Of a stretch of 62,225 nt of DNA, positions 1-8,016 are shown one piece after another (the first letter of the stretch is position 1; every line of letters starts with the position of its first letter). The DNA comes from an uncultured Porphyromonadaceae bacterium. Its GTDB lineage: Bacteria > Bacteroidota > Bacteroidia > Bacteroidales > Muribaculaceae. The notes beneath the pieces were generated by a model. That model was given only the letters and a program-made list of their open reading frames with translations. It searched no databases and had not been told where the DNA came from. A program made the position numbers and the translations under genes. The stretch is from assembly GCA_947175495.1 (NCBI GenBank), contig CAMWNB010000010.1, forward strand, positions 1-62,225, written 5' to 3'.

Positions 1-11
1 CACTCAAAAAA

Positions 12-52
12 GAGAGGCTGCGCCGTAAAACTTAATTACGACACAGCCTCTT
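12..52. terminator. Bidirectional rho-independent terminator
   Basis: AGAGGCTG at 13-20 pairs perfectly with CAGCCTCT at 44-51, and a second paired block lies inside it with two mismatches. An A-run precedes the stem and a T-run follows it, so it can stop transcription in both directions. It lies about 30 bases beyond the stop of the minus-strand peptide transporter. Whatever gene lies left of the window may share it. Confidence 0.85.
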
Positions 53-80
53 TTTGTTTCAGTAACGGTCGGACCGGCTT

Positions 81-1604
81 TTAAGCCGTGGCACGCTCAA
101 GCCACTTAAGCATGGCAAACATGGCACCCATGCTCACAAGGCATACGGCCAGGAACACAGCCCATGCCACCCAGAGAGGATACTGATTGTAGATCAGCGG
201 GCCGATCCAAAGCAGAAGATTGCCGAGCGCCGTGGCGCCGAGCCAAAGGCCCTGGCACAGGCCCTGCAGATGCTTGGGAGCCACCTTCGACACAAAGCTC
301 AGACCCAGCGGCGAGATGAACAGCTCGGCCACGGTCATGAAGAAATAGTAGAGGATGAGCACCCACCAGCCGGCCTTGGCCACGGTGACACCCTGCGCCA
401 TGAGGGCGCGGAAGTCGGTGCCCGAAGGATAGTCCATCACAAGCGAGAACACCATAAGGAAGAGGTAGGCCACGCCGGCCAGACCCATGCCTATGGCAAT
501 CTTCTTGGGCGTGCTTATCTCGCGGCCGCGACGGCTGAGAGCGCCGAAAAGCAGCATCACCAGCGGTGTCAGCACTATCACGAAGAAAGGATTCACAGCC
601 TGCCAGATTTCGGGGGCGATGGCCGAGGTGTCCACGAAGTCGCGGGCAAAGAGGCTCATCGACGTGCCGTTCTGGTGGAACGAGAACCAGAAGAAGATGG
701 CGATGCCGAGCACGGCGAAGAGGGCATACATGCGCTGGCGGATTTCCGCGGCCATGGCACGGCGCTCCTCGCTGCTCATCTTCACCTCTTCGGCCTTGGC
801 CTTGGCGGCGGGAGTGGGCAGGCCTTTCTTGGTGATCACGAAGATAGTGAGCGAGATGAGCATGGCAGCCACGGAGGCGATGAAGGAGTAGTGGATGCCC
901 GTGTTGAACACGTTCAGATACTCCGAGCAGAAAGCCTGCAGCTCGTGGCCCTGCGTGTAGCCCACGGCGGTGGCCATGGCGTAGAGCTGGTCGATGTTCT
1001 CGGTGGCCATGGTGCCGGTGACGCTCAGGAATTCATGGCACAGCGCGGGGAACTGCGCGTCGTACACCATGCCGTTGGCGTCGAGCCACCAGCTGCGCAG
1101 CATCGGAGCCACGAAGGGGGCGATGAGACCGCCGATGTTTATGAACACATAGAAAATCTGGAAACCCGAGTCGCGCTGCGAGGCATAGCGGGGGTTGTCG
1201 TAGAGCTGGCCGACGATAGCCTGCAGATTGCCTTTGAACAGGCCGTTGCCGAAGGCTATGAAGAACAGAGCCAGCGCCGTCACGGCCAGAAGCATGTCGG
1301 TGTTCTCCGACGTAGCCATCACCGGCACCGCGAGCACCACATAGCCGAGCGTCATCACCACAAGGCCCCAGATGATGGTGCCCTTGTAGTTCTGCGTCTT
1401 GTCGGCAATGGTGCCGCCCACCAGGCTCAGCACATAGATGCCGGCATAGAACACGGAATAGATAAGAGTACTTTTCTCCTCGGAGAGACCGAACTTCGAG
1501 CAGAGGAACAGCACCAGCACTGCATTCATGATGTAGTAGCCAAAGCGTTCGCCCATGTTGCTCAAGGCCGCCGGTATCAGGCCTTTGGGATGATTCTTGA
1601 ACAT
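81..1604 (-). CDS. POT/PTR2-family proton-dependent peptide MFS transporter
   Basis: This 507-residue inner-membrane protein belongs to the proton-coupled oligopeptide transporter family and should import di- and tripeptides. The N-terminus (NHPKGLIPAAL, then ERFGYYIM) carries the family ExxERF-type helix 1 motif. GGTIADKTQNYKG around residues 63-75 is the MFS loop 2-3 signature, and FYVFINIGG around residues 150-158 is the PTR2 signature. Hydrophobic segments fit about 14 helices, and the length is normal. A roughly 50-residue non-membrane stretch near residues 172-225 separates two helices, as in several Bacteroidetes members. A 57-base gap separates it from sufE upstream, so it may be co-transcribed or use a weak promoter of its own. 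The exact peptide range cannot be read from sequence. Confidence 0.93.
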   Translation of the reverse strand: MFKNHPKGLIPAALSNMGERFGYYIMNAVLVLFLCSKFGLSEEKSTLIYSVFYAGIYVLSLVGGTIADKTQNYKGTIIWGLVVMTLGYVVLAVPVMATSENTDMLLAVTALALFFIAFGNGLFKGNLQAIVGQLYDNPRYASQRDSGFQIFYVFINIGGLIAPFVAPMLRSWWLDANGMVYDAQFPALCHEFLSVTGTMATENIDQLYAMATAVGYTQGHELQAFCSEYLNVFNTGIHYSFIASVAAMLISLTIFVITKKGLPTPAAKAKAEEVKMSSEERRAMAAEIRQRMYALFAVLGIAIFFWFSFHQNGTSMSLFARDFVDTSAIAPEIWQAVNPFFVIVLTPLVMLLFGALSRRGREISTPKKIAIGMGLAGVAYLFLMVFSLVMDYPSGTDFRALMAQGVTVAKAGWWVLILYYFFMTVAELFISPLGLSFVSKVAPKHLQGLCQGLWLGATALGNLLLWIGPLIYNQYPLWVAWAVFLAVCLVSMGAMFAMLKWLERATA

Positions 1605-1661
1605 GTGATGATATTAGATGATTGATATATTGAATTTACAAATGAAGCCGTTCCGCAATCC

Positions 1662-2093
1662 TCAGGCCCCGGATTTCAGACTCTTGAAGGCAAGGGCGTA
1701 GACGCGCATCTGCTTCACCATGGCCACGAGGCCGTTGCTGCGCGTGGGCGAGAGGTGGCGGCTGAGGCCTATCTCGTCGATGAAGTGCAGGTCGGCGCCA
1801 AGGATGTCGTCGGGTTTCTGCCCGTCGAGCACGCTCACGAGCATCGAGATTATGCCCTTCACGATGATGGCGTCGGAGTCGGCGCGGAAGTGCACCAGCC
1901 CGTTGTCGTCCATCGTTGCGTCGAGCCACACACGGCTCTGGCAGCCTTCGATGAGGCGGTCGGGAGTCTTGAGCTCCTCGGGCAGCGGCTCCAGGGCGTT
2001 GCCCAGGTCGATTATATAGCCGTAACGGTCCATCCAGTCGCTGATGTCGGCGAATTCTTCCGTTATCTCCTGTTGGCGTTCTTCTATTGTCAT
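1662..2093 (-). CDS. sufE: SufE-family Fe-S assembly sulfur acceptor
   Basis: This is a 143-residue SufE. The family accepts persulfide sulfur from the cysteine desulfurase SufS and passes it to the SufBCD scaffold in the cytosol. The core RLIEGCQSRVWLDA (around residues 45-58) carries the single conserved sulfur-acceptor cysteine in its usual ExC context, and HFIDEIGLSRHLSPTRSNGL is the C-terminal family block. The start chosen is the ATG at 2093, which overlaps the stop of the upstream peptidase by ATGA and gives a normal length. No suf genes are next to it, so the pairing with M28 peptidase looks like a local operon and not a Suf locus. Confidence 0.93.
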   Translation of the reverse strand: MTIEERQQEITEEFADISDWMDRYGYIIDLGNALEPLPEELKTPDRLIEGCQSRVWLDATMDDNGLVHFRADSDAIIVKGIISMLVSVLDGQKPDDILGADLHFIDEIGLSRHLSPTRSNGLVAMVKQMRVYALAFKSLKSGA

Positions 2094-3100
2094 TTTTCCT
2101 TGTAAATTAAACTGAGTACGGTCTTTCCCACACGCTCGAGCGTGGTGCGGTCGATGTTGGCCGCATTGTCGTCGTGCGTGTGCCATGTGGGCGGGAAAGT
2201 GCCCGTAGCGGGATTCATGTTTTCTATGATGTCGGCGGCAGGGATGCCGGCGCGGTTCACGTATATATGGTCGTCGACCACAGCGCCTCCGCGACTGTTC
2301 ACGAAGGTGCTGCCGTAGCCGAGGGCTGCGGCCTCGGCCCAGATTTTGTCGACCACACGGGCTGCGGCCACGTCGGAGAACTGCTCGCGGTGGAACTGCG
2401 CCCCCGCTCCGCCCACCATGTCGAGCAATATGGCATACGCCGGCTTCACGCCGGTGGCGTACGGGTCGCGCTCGGCCCACATCTGCGTGCCCAGGCACCA
2501 TGTGTCGTTGCCGGGGTTGAGGCCCGGCTCTATCTCTTCGCTGTAGCCGCTGTCCTCGGCGTCGACGAGCAGCACGTCCACGCCCGCGCGGGGCGCCGTG
2601 CGGCCTATGCAGCGTGCAATCTCCAGTATCACGGCCACGCCGCTTGCACCGTCGTTGGCGCCCGGAATCGGCTGCATGCGCCGCGCGGGGTCGGCTTCCA
2701 TGTCGGCCCACGGGCGTGTGTCGTAGTGCGCCACAAGCAGCACGCGCCGGGGGGCGCCGCTGTTGAACGACGCCAGCACGTTGCACACGGGCAGCACCTG
2801 CCCGTCCCAGCGCCGCATGCTGCCGCGCTGCATCTCCACGGTGTCGGCGCCGGCGGCTCGCAGGCGCGAGGCAATCCATCCGGCGCAGCGTGCGCCGGCC
2901 TCGCTGCCGGGAGTGCGGGGGCCCATATCGGTCTGCGCCACCACCAGGGCATAGGCCGTGTCGGCGCTGAACGAATCGGCCGGTGCGGCCGCACGCTCCT
3001 GCGGGGCGTCGGCACGGGCCGTGCCGGCTCCGCTTCCTGCCGAGCACGCCATAAGCGCCATGGCCGCTATTGTCGTTGCGGCTATTCTCTTTAACTTCAT
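2090..3100 (-). CDS. M28 metallopeptidase lipoprotein (glutaminyl cyclase-like)
   Basis: This is a 336-residue exported zinc enzyme. The N-terminus is a lipoprotein signal with the lipobox LMAC (Cys19). Zinc-site residues of the M28 fold are visible: His125 in VAHYDTRPW, Asp150 in GANDGASG and Glu182 in DAEDSGYSE, with later positions near DMVGG and the C-terminal THDDNAANID. The WCLGTQMW region and this layout are like Bacteroidales glutaminyl-peptide cyclotransferase homologues, which make N-terminal pyroglutamate, but sequence alone does not separate cyclase from aminopeptidase. It overlaps sufE by 4 bases and is transcribed away from ubiE across a 40-base divergent promoter gap. Confidence 0.88.
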   Translation of the reverse strand: MKLKRIAATTIAAMALMACSAGSGAGTARADAPQERAAAPADSFSADTAYALVVAQTDMGPRTPGSEAGARCAGWIASRLRAAGADTVEMQRGSMRRWDGQVLPVCNVLASFNSGAPRRVLLVAHYDTRPWADMEADPARRMQPIPGANDGASGVAVILEIARCIGRTAPRAGVDVLLVDAEDSGYSEEIEPGLNPGNDTWCLGTQMWAERDPYATGVKPAYAILLDMVGGAGAQFHREQFSDVAAARVVDKIWAEAAALGYGSTFVNSRGGAVVDDHIYVNRAGIPAADIIENMNPATGTFPPTWHTHDDNAANIDRTTLERVGKTVLSLIYKEK

Positions 3101-3106
3101 ATCGCG

Positions 3107-3133
3107 AAATTACATATTTTTTTTGTAATTTTG
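3107..3133. promoter_or_regulatory. Divergent promoter with inverted repeat between M28 peptidase and ubiE
   Basis: The plus strand has TAATTTTG at 3126-3133, a match to the Bacteroidetes -7 box TAnnTTTG. AAATTACA (3107-3114) and TGTAATTT (3124-3131) form a perfect inverted repeat, which puts a similar TAATTTCG box on the minus strand for the peptidase. Only 7 bases separate the plus-strand box from the ubiE ATG. Confidence 0.65.
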
Positions 3134-3140
3134 CACTCAT

Positions 3141-3881
3141 ATGGAAGTAAAGGCCGAAAAAGTGTTGCCCTACGCCGCCGACGAGCGTGCCAAAGGCGAG
3201 CAGGTGCGCGAAATGTTCGACAGCATCGCGCCTGCCTACGACTTTATGAACCGCGCCATGACGCTCGGCATCGACCGCCTGTGGCGCCGACGCGCCGTGC
3301 GCGCCGTGGCCGGCTCGCGCCCCGCGCGGGTGCTTGACATCGCCACCGGCACAGGCGACGTGGCCATAGCTGTGGCCCGTGCACTCCCGGAAGCTTCCGT
3401 GCTCGGCATCGACCTCAGCGAAGGCATGATAGCCATCGGACGCCGCAAGGTGGCCGACGCCGGCCTCGAAAGCCGCATCGACCTGCGGCAGGGCGACAGC
3501 CTGGCCATTGACCTTCCCGACGCCTCGGTCGACGCCATCACCGTGGCCTACGGCGTGCGCAACTTCGAGCACCTCGACCTCGGCTACGCCGAAATGATGC
3601 GCGTGCTGCGCCCCGGAGGCACACTCTGCGTGCTCGAGCTGTCCACGCCCCGCGGCGTGCTCACCGCCCCTCTCTACCGTCTCTACACCCGCTTCGTCAT
3701 CCCCGCACTCGGCCGTCTCGTGTCGCGCGACGTGAGGGCCTACTCTTATCTTCCCGAGAGCATAGCCGCCGTCCCGCAGGGCGACGCCATGTGCGCGCTC
3801 ATCCGCGCTGCCGGAGCATCGTCAGCCACAGCACGCGCCATGACCTTCGGCGCCTGCACCCTCTACTTAGCACGAAAATAA
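3141..3881 (+). CDS. ubiE: Demethylmenaquinone methyltransferase UbiE/MenG
   Basis: This 246-residue class I SAM methyltransferase methylates demethylmenaquinone to menaquinone, the last step of the quinone pathway in anaerobic Bacteroidales. The N-terminal block FDSIAPAYDFMNRAMTLGIDRLWRR is the UbiE signature. SAM-binding motif I is DIATGTGD at residues 66-73, followed by GIDLSEGM, and YGVRNFEHLD and MRVLRPGGTLCVLE are later family blocks. The length is standard. It is first in a plus-strand run and the next gene starts 17 bases after it. The ATG sits almost on the predicted transcription start, so the message may be leaderless. Confidence 0.95.
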   Translation: MEVKAEKVLPYAADERAKGEQVREMFDSIAPAYDFMNRAMTLGIDRLWRRRAVRAVAGSRPARVLDIATGTGDVAIAVARALPEASVLGIDLSEGMIAIGRRKVADAGLESRIDLRQGDSLAIDLPDASVDAITVAYGVRNFEHLDLGYAEMMRVLRPGGTLCVLELSTPRGVLTAPLYRLYTRFVIPALGRLVSRDVRAYSYLPESIAAVPQGDAMCALIRAAGASSATARAMTFGACTLYLARK

Positions 3882-3897
3882 CCCACCACCTCACACT

Positions 3898-5226
3898 ATG
3901 CCCACGTTCAAAGCCCTTTTGCTGCTCGCGGCAGCCACATGCGCTTTCAGCGCCAACGCACAGTTCCACTACCGCGGCTCGGCCCGCGTGGCCGACACCG
4001 ATCCGGCCGTCATAGCTCCCCTCACGGCCGAGGACTCAATCGACCCCGAAGCCCTGCCCCCCGACACCACCGTCAGCCTCACCCCGCTCCCCGCATATTT
4101 CTTCATGCCGTCGGTCTACACCCACTACGACTTCCCCGACAGCACCGACATAGCCCGCTACGACTACTCCGGCGACCCGGCCCTGCGCTGGCTCGAGGAT
4201 GCCAACGCCGTGGCCGCGCGAATGCAGGGCATGCGCCACCGCTTCTTCTTCCGCTACCCCTACTACACCTCCTACCTGGCACAGGAACTGCCCGACGCAC
4301 CCAAGCAGTACTCCGCCGTAGTCGACCCCTCCGACTTCTCCGTCGACATCGTGGAGACCGTCACCGGCCCCGTCGCCGCGCCCACGGTCAAGGCCGAGGA
4401 AGTGAAGAAACGCCACTGGATACGCACCTTCAACGTGGCGCTGCAGTTCTCGCAGGCATATATCTCGCCCAACTGGTATCAAGGCGGCAAGAACAACCTC
4501 AACATGCTGGGACAGATTTTCTACAACGTCAAGCTCAACCAGGAATTCCACCCCACACTCCTGTTCGAAACCACAGCCCAGTACAAGCTCGGCATGAACA
4601 ACGCCCCCGACGACGAGTACCACGACTACAACATCAACGAAGACATCTTCCAGGTCAACTCCACATTCGGTCTCAAAGCCGCACGCCGCTGGTACTACTC
4701 GGTCACCGGACAGTTCAAGACACAGCTGCTCAACTCCTACACCCCCAACAGCACCGAACTTAAGAGCGCATTCCTTTCGCCCGGCGACCTCACCGTCGGT
4801 GTCGGTATGACCTACAACTACGCCAACAAGAAGAACACCTTCACATTCGACGCCAACATATCGCCGATATCCTACAACCTGCGCATATGCCGCAGCGACC
4901 GCCTCGACCACGAGGCATACGACATTCGCCAGGAGCGCACCACGGCCAACAAGTTCGGTAGCAACGTCGAGCTCAAGCTCTACTGGAAACTCTGCTACAA
5001 CATCTCGCTGCGCTCGCGCCTCTACACATTCTCCGACTACCACACCATCCAGGCCGACTGGGAAAACACGCTCGTGTTTGAAATCAACAAGTTCCTCACC
5101 ACGCAGATATTCGCCCACGCGCGCTACGACTCCTCGACGCCCCGCGTGGAGGACAGCAAGTGGCATAAGCTGCAGTTCAAGGAAATTCTGTCGATAGGCT
5201 TCGCCTACAAGTTCAGTTCTCTCTGA
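3898..5226 (+). CDS. DUF3078 outer-membrane protein
   Basis: This is a 442-residue Bacteroidetes-specific protein with a signal peptide (about residues 1-21, ending AFSANAQF). The N-terminal third is low-complexity and polar. From about residue 175 comes the DUF3078 region (VALQFSQAYISPNWYQGGKNNLNMLG), with alternating aromatic beta-strands typical of an outer-membrane barrel and a final Tyr-Lys-Phe strand. The function of the family is unknown. It is followed by a gene whose ATG overlaps its stop by one base. Confidence 0.88.
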   Translation: MPTFKALLLLAAATCAFSANAQFHYRGSARVADTDPAVIAPLTAEDSIDPEALPPDTTVSLTPLPAYFFMPSVYTHYDFPDSTDIARYDYSGDPALRWLEDANAVAARMQGMRHRFFFRYPYYTSYLAQELPDAPKQYSAVVDPSDFSVDIVETVTGPVAAPTVKAEEVKKRHWIRTFNVALQFSQAYISPNWYQGGKNNLNMLGQIFYNVKLNQEFHPTLLFETTAQYKLGMNNAPDDEYHDYNINEDIFQVNSTFGLKAARRWYYSVTGQFKTQLLNSYTPNSTELKSAFLSPGDLTVGVGMTYNYANKKNTFTFDANISPISYNLRICRSDRLDHEAYDIRQERTTANKFGSNVELKLYWKLCYNISLRSRLYTFSDYHTIQADWENTLVFEINKFLTTQIFAHARYDSSTPRVEDSKWHKLQFKEILSIGFAYKFSSL

Positions 5227-5729
5227 TGCTCCGCATCCTCCTCCTCTTCATCGCTATCGCAGCATCCATTCCGGCCTGGCGGGCGACAGCCCAGCGCACC
5301 ACGCGGGGAGGACGGACGCAAGTCGCGCGCAGCACCGCAGCGGCCGACACGAAACAGCGCCCCGCCGACACCGACACCGTGGTGGCTCCCGAGCCCGGCG
5401 CCGTGGTCTTCACCGGCTACGACAAGACCCTCAACTCCACCCGCGAGAGCCTCTTCGTAAGCAACAACGGCACAGCCACCCTCTCATGGTTGCTGCTCAC
5501 AATCGACTACCTCGACCCTGCCGGACGCCAGCTGCACCGCCGCACCGTGCCGGTGGCCTGCGACATACCCGCCGGACAGACACGCCGCATCGACATCGCC
5601 TCGTGGGACCGCCAGGGCGTCTACTTCTACCGCGGCTCTGAGCCGCGCCGGCGCGTCACAGCAGCCGCATCGCCCTACACCGTCACCCTCTCCGCCGACT
5701 CCGTGGCCATGAGGAAAGACACGCGCTGA
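5226..5729 (+). CDS. Secreted protein of unknown function, FxLYD-like fold possible
   Basis: This 167-residue protein has a hydrophobic signal segment (residues 4-22, ending ATAQ). After a basic, threonine-rich linker, residues 55-155 look like one beta-sandwich: GYDKTLNSTRESLFVSNNG, then WLLLTIDYLDPAGRQLHRRTV, then IPAGQTRRIDI. This pattern resembles domains that describe modified side chains of a beta-strand pair (FxLYD-like), but I do not recognise a named family. Its ATG overlaps the TGA of the DUF3078 gene, so the two are translationally coupled and probably act together in the envelope. Confidence 0.7.
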   Translation: MLRILLLFIAIAASIPAWRATAQRTTRGGRTQVARSTAAADTKQRPADTDTVVAPEPGAVVFTGYDKTLNSTRESLFVSNNGTATLSWLLLTIDYLDPAGRQLHRRTVPVACDIPAGQTRRIDIASWDRQGVYFYRGSEPRRRVTAAASPYTVTLSADSVAMRKDTR

Positions 5730-5773
5730 CGCCTTTTTATCTTTTATTTTTTATTTTTTATTTTACAAAAGGA

Positions 5774-5801
5774 TTGCGCATCCATATTTTCCTTATCTTT
5801 G
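5774..5801 (+). promoter_or_regulatory. Promoter for the MazG-like gene
   Basis: TTG at 5774-5776 (-33 type) is followed after 17 bases by TATCTTTG at 5794-5801, a full match to the Bacteroidetes -7 consensus TAnnTTTG. The predicted start lies about 15 bases before the ATG at 5821. An in-frame ATG at 5807 runs into a stop after five codons, which supports the later start. Confidence 0.65.
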
Positions 5802-5820
5802 CACAAATGAGCGAACACAA

Positions 5821-6171
5821 ATGAACGGCCACACTCCCGACATAACCCTGCGCGAGGCGCAGCGCTCCGTCGACCGATGGATCACCACCATCGGAGTGCG
5901 CTATTTCTCGCCGCTCACCAACATGGCTGTGCTCACGGAAGAAGTGGGAGAGGTGGCGCGCATCATGGCACGCACCTATGGCGACCAGTCGGCCAAACCA
6001 TCCGACAAGGGCCCCGAAGCGCTTGCCGACGAACTCGCCGACGTGCTGTGGGTGGTGGCCGCCATCGCCAACCAGACAGGCATAGACCTCACCGACGCCC
6101 TGCGCCGGAACATTGACAAGAAAACGCTGCGCGACGCCACGCGCCACCGCGACAATCCAAAACTGCATTAA
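5821..6171 (+). CDS. MazG-like nucleotide pyrophosphohydrolase
   Basis: This is a 116-residue single-domain MazG-type all-alpha NTP pyrophosphatase, which hydrolyses (d)NTPs to NMP and pyrophosphate. The divalent-metal signature is visible as LTEEVGEVARIM (ExxE, around residues 39-50) and ADELADVLWVV (ExxD, around residues 69-79). Its length suits the short MazG-like class (RS21-C6/YpjD type) and not the two-domain E. coli MazG. It has its own promoter and is followed after 25 bases by deoC, so both genes deal with nucleotides. Confidence 0.88.
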   Translation: MNGHTPDITLREAQRSVDRWITTIGVRYFSPLTNMAVLTEEVGEVARIMARTYGDQSAKPSDKGPEALADELADVLWVVAAIANQTGIDLTDALRRNIDKKTLRDATRHRDNPKLH

Positions 6172-6196
6172 TCAACAACCCAAAATACAAACGATT

Positions 6197-7081
6197 ATGA
6201 GCGACAAGTACAATCAGGCAATCGCCGCCAGCAAAGTCCTCGACGACGATGCAGCAGTTTCAGAAGCCGTTGCCAAAATCCTCAGCGACAACTTCGATGC
6301 CAACAACACAATGGAGGTGCACAAATTCCTCCTCAACACCGTCGACCTCACAACCCTCAACTCCACCGACTCCCCCTCGAGCGTGGCTGCCTTCGTCGAG
6401 CGCGTAAACGCTTTCGACGAGGAGCACCCCGAGCTGCGCAACGTGGCAGCCATCTGCACCTACCCCAACTTCGCACAGCTCGTGCGCACCGTGCTCGACG
6501 TCAGCGACGTCGACGTGTGCTGCGTCAGCGGAGGCTTCCCCTCGTCGCAGACCTTCACCGAAGTAAAGGTGGCCGAGACTGCCCTCGCAGTTGAAGGCGG
6601 CGCCGACGAGATAGATATCGTGCTCAACCTCGGCAACTTCCTCGACGGCGACTACGAGGAAGTGTGCGACGAAATCATCGAACAGAAACACGCCTGCCGC
6701 GACGCACTCCTCAAGGTGATACTCGAGACCGGAGCCCTGCAGACCGCCGCCAACATCAAGAAAGCCAGCGTGCTCTCGCTCTTCTCCGGCGCAGATTTTC
6801 TGAAGACATCCACCGGCAAGGGCTATCCCGGCGCGTCACTCGACGCTGCCTATGTGATGTGCTCCTGCATCAAGGAATACTACGAAGCCACCGGCACCAT
6901 GGTCGGATTCAAGGCTGCCGGCGGCGTGCGCACCACAGAGCAGGCCGTGCAGTACTACTCCATCGTCAAGGCCGTCCTCGGCGAAAAATGGCTCACCAAC
7001 GAGTACTTCCGCCTCGGCGCAAGCAGCCTGGCCAACAACCTGCTGAGCGACATCCTCGGCGAAGAGACAAAATTCTTCTAA
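6197..7081 (+). CDS. deoC: Deoxyribose-phosphate aldolase
   Basis: This 294-residue class I aldolase splits 2-deoxyribose-5-phosphate into acetaldehyde and glyceraldehyde-3-phosphate in deoxynucleoside breakdown. The Schiff-base lysine lies in FLKTSTGKG and the second catalytic lysine in GFKAAGGVRT. EIDIVLNLG carries the conserved Asp. The reading frame is open upstream to 6113, inside mazG, but the ATG at 6197 gives the usual N-terminus (MSDKYNQAI) just after the mazG stop, so I chose it. About 40 residues of extra N-terminal helix compared with short DeoC proteins match the longer E. coli-like class. Confidence 0.95.
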   Translation: MSDKYNQAIAASKVLDDDAAVSEAVAKILSDNFDANNTMEVHKFLLNTVDLTTLNSTDSPSSVAAFVERVNAFDEEHPELRNVAAICTYPNFAQLVRTVLDVSDVDVCCVSGGFPSSQTFTEVKVAETALAVEGGADEIDIVLNLGNFLDGDYEEVCDEIIEQKHACRDALLKVILETGALQTAANIKKASVLSLFSGADFLKTSTGKGYPGASLDAAYVMCSCIKEYYEATGTMVGFKAAGGVRTTEQAVQYYSIVKAVLGEKWLTNEYFRLGASSLANNLLSDILGEETKFF

Positions 7082-7082
7082 A

Positions 7083-7568
7083 ATGAAAATCTGGATACAC
7101 ACCGGTGGCGTGCAGAACGGCCCCTACAGCAAGGAGCAGATAGCCGCCATGCACCTGCCCCCGGCCACACCCGTGTGGTACGAGGGCCTTCCGCAGTGGA
7201 TTCCCGCATGCCAGGCTCCGGAGCTCGCCGACATCTTCGGCGCCGCCGAGCCGGGAGAAAACCCGGGGGAGACGACGACAGTGCGAGCTTCCGAGCCGGC
7301 AGCCGCTGCCGTGTGCGGCGTGGAGACCGCAGAGGCGCTGCCGCCGCGGCCATCCACCTTCCTGGCATGGAGCATCATCCTGACGCTCTGCTGCTGCACA
7401 CCCTTCAGCCTCGCGGCCGTCGTCACCGGCGCCCTCACCACGCAGCGCTACAACCGCGGCGACTACGAAGGCGCGCAGCGCATGTCGGGCATAACGGAGT
7501 GGCTTGTCATCATCTCCATCACGCTCGGCATCGTGGGTCTGCCCGTAAGCATGATAGCCATGATGTGA
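7083..7568 (+). CDS. GYF_2-CD225 (dispanin-like) two-helix membrane protein
   Basis: This is a 161-residue protein in three parts. Residues 1-50 (IHTGGVQNGPYSKEQIAAM, VWYEGLPQWIPA) form a GYF_2 domain, a predicted protein-binding module. Residues 55-92 are a Pro/Ala/Glu-rich linker. Residues 95-161 are two membrane helices with CCCTPFSLAAVVTGALTTQRYNRGDYEGA between them, the CD225/interferon-induced-transmembrane-like pattern. The function of the bacterial family is unknown. It starts one base after the deoC stop and is followed closely by a DUF2752 gene, a pairing seen in other Bacteroidetes. Confidence 0.85.
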   Translation: MKIWIHTGGVQNGPYSKEQIAAMHLPPATPVWYEGLPQWIPACQAPELADIFGAAEPGENPGETTTVRASEPAAAAVCGVETAEALPPRPSTFLAWSIILTLCCCTPFSLAAVVTGALTTQRYNRGDYEGAQRMSGITEWLVIISITLGIVGLPVSMIAMM

Positions 7569-7572
7569 TGCC

Positions 7573-7941
7573 GTGCGCCCACCGATGAGATCCGGCAATC
7601 TTTTTCGCGCGGCGGTCGCCTTCGTGGCGGTCGCCGCGCTCGCATGGTACTATTTCCGCGACCCGGCCGTGGCGCCGGCGCCGCGCTGTCTGCTGCAGGC
7701 CATCACCGGCTACGATTGTCCCGGCTGCGGCACACAGCGCGCGCTCCATGCCCTTCTCCATGCGCGCGTAGGCGAGGCATGGGCCTTCAACCCGGCGGTG
7801 TTCTTCGCCGTGCCTCTGGCGGCGCTTTATCTGCTGGCCGACCGCCTGCCCCGGCGCATGCAGCGCGTGCTCTACGCGCCGGCGTTCATCCTCGCTGTGG
7901 CCGCCGCCATCCTGGCCTGGTGGATAGGCCGCAACCTATAG
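7573..7941 (+). CDS. DUF2752 membrane protein
   Basis: This small membrane protein has the DUF2752 signature: CPGCGTQRALHALLHARVGEAWAFNP, with cysteines at residues 49 and 52 (counted from the GTG start), followed by two more hydrophobic segments. The function is unknown; the CPGCG motif suggests metal or redox chemistry at the membrane. The GTG at 7573 opens the frame. An ATG four codons later (7585) is an equally good start. It ends the plus-strand run and faces a minus-strand gene across a shared terminator. Confidence 0.85.
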   Translation: MRPPMRSGNLFRAAVAFVAVAALAWYYFRDPAVAPAPRCLLQAITGYDCPGCGTQRALHALLHARVGEAWAFNPAVFFAVPLAALYLLADRLPRRMQRVLYAPAFILAVAAAILAWWIGRNL

Positions 7942-7960
7942 CCTGATGTCCACAAAAAAA

Positions 7961-7998
7961 AATCCCGACAGCCGCGCGAGCGGAGCCGGGATTTTTTT
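7961..7998. terminator. Bidirectional terminator between convergent genes
   Basis: AATCCCG (7961-7967) pairs with CGGGATT (7987-7993) around a GC-rich loop, with an A-run on the left and a T-run on the right. It sits between the stop of DUF2752 (plus) and the stop of the propeller lipoprotein (minus) and can serve both. Confidence 0.88.
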
Positions 7999-8016
7999 GC
8001 GCGTGTGTGTTTTCTA

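Noticed and set aside
270-1625. A 451-codon open frame on the plus strand opposite the peptide transporter
   Set aside because: His/Glu/Arg-rich translation with no domain pattern, typical of antisense frames in C-rich third-position coding; the minus-strand transporter is certain.
1662-3572. A single 636-codon minus-strand protein across sufE and the peptidase
   Set aside because: Only its last 143 residues are SufE; the rest is antisense to ubiE and out of frame with the M28 peptidase.
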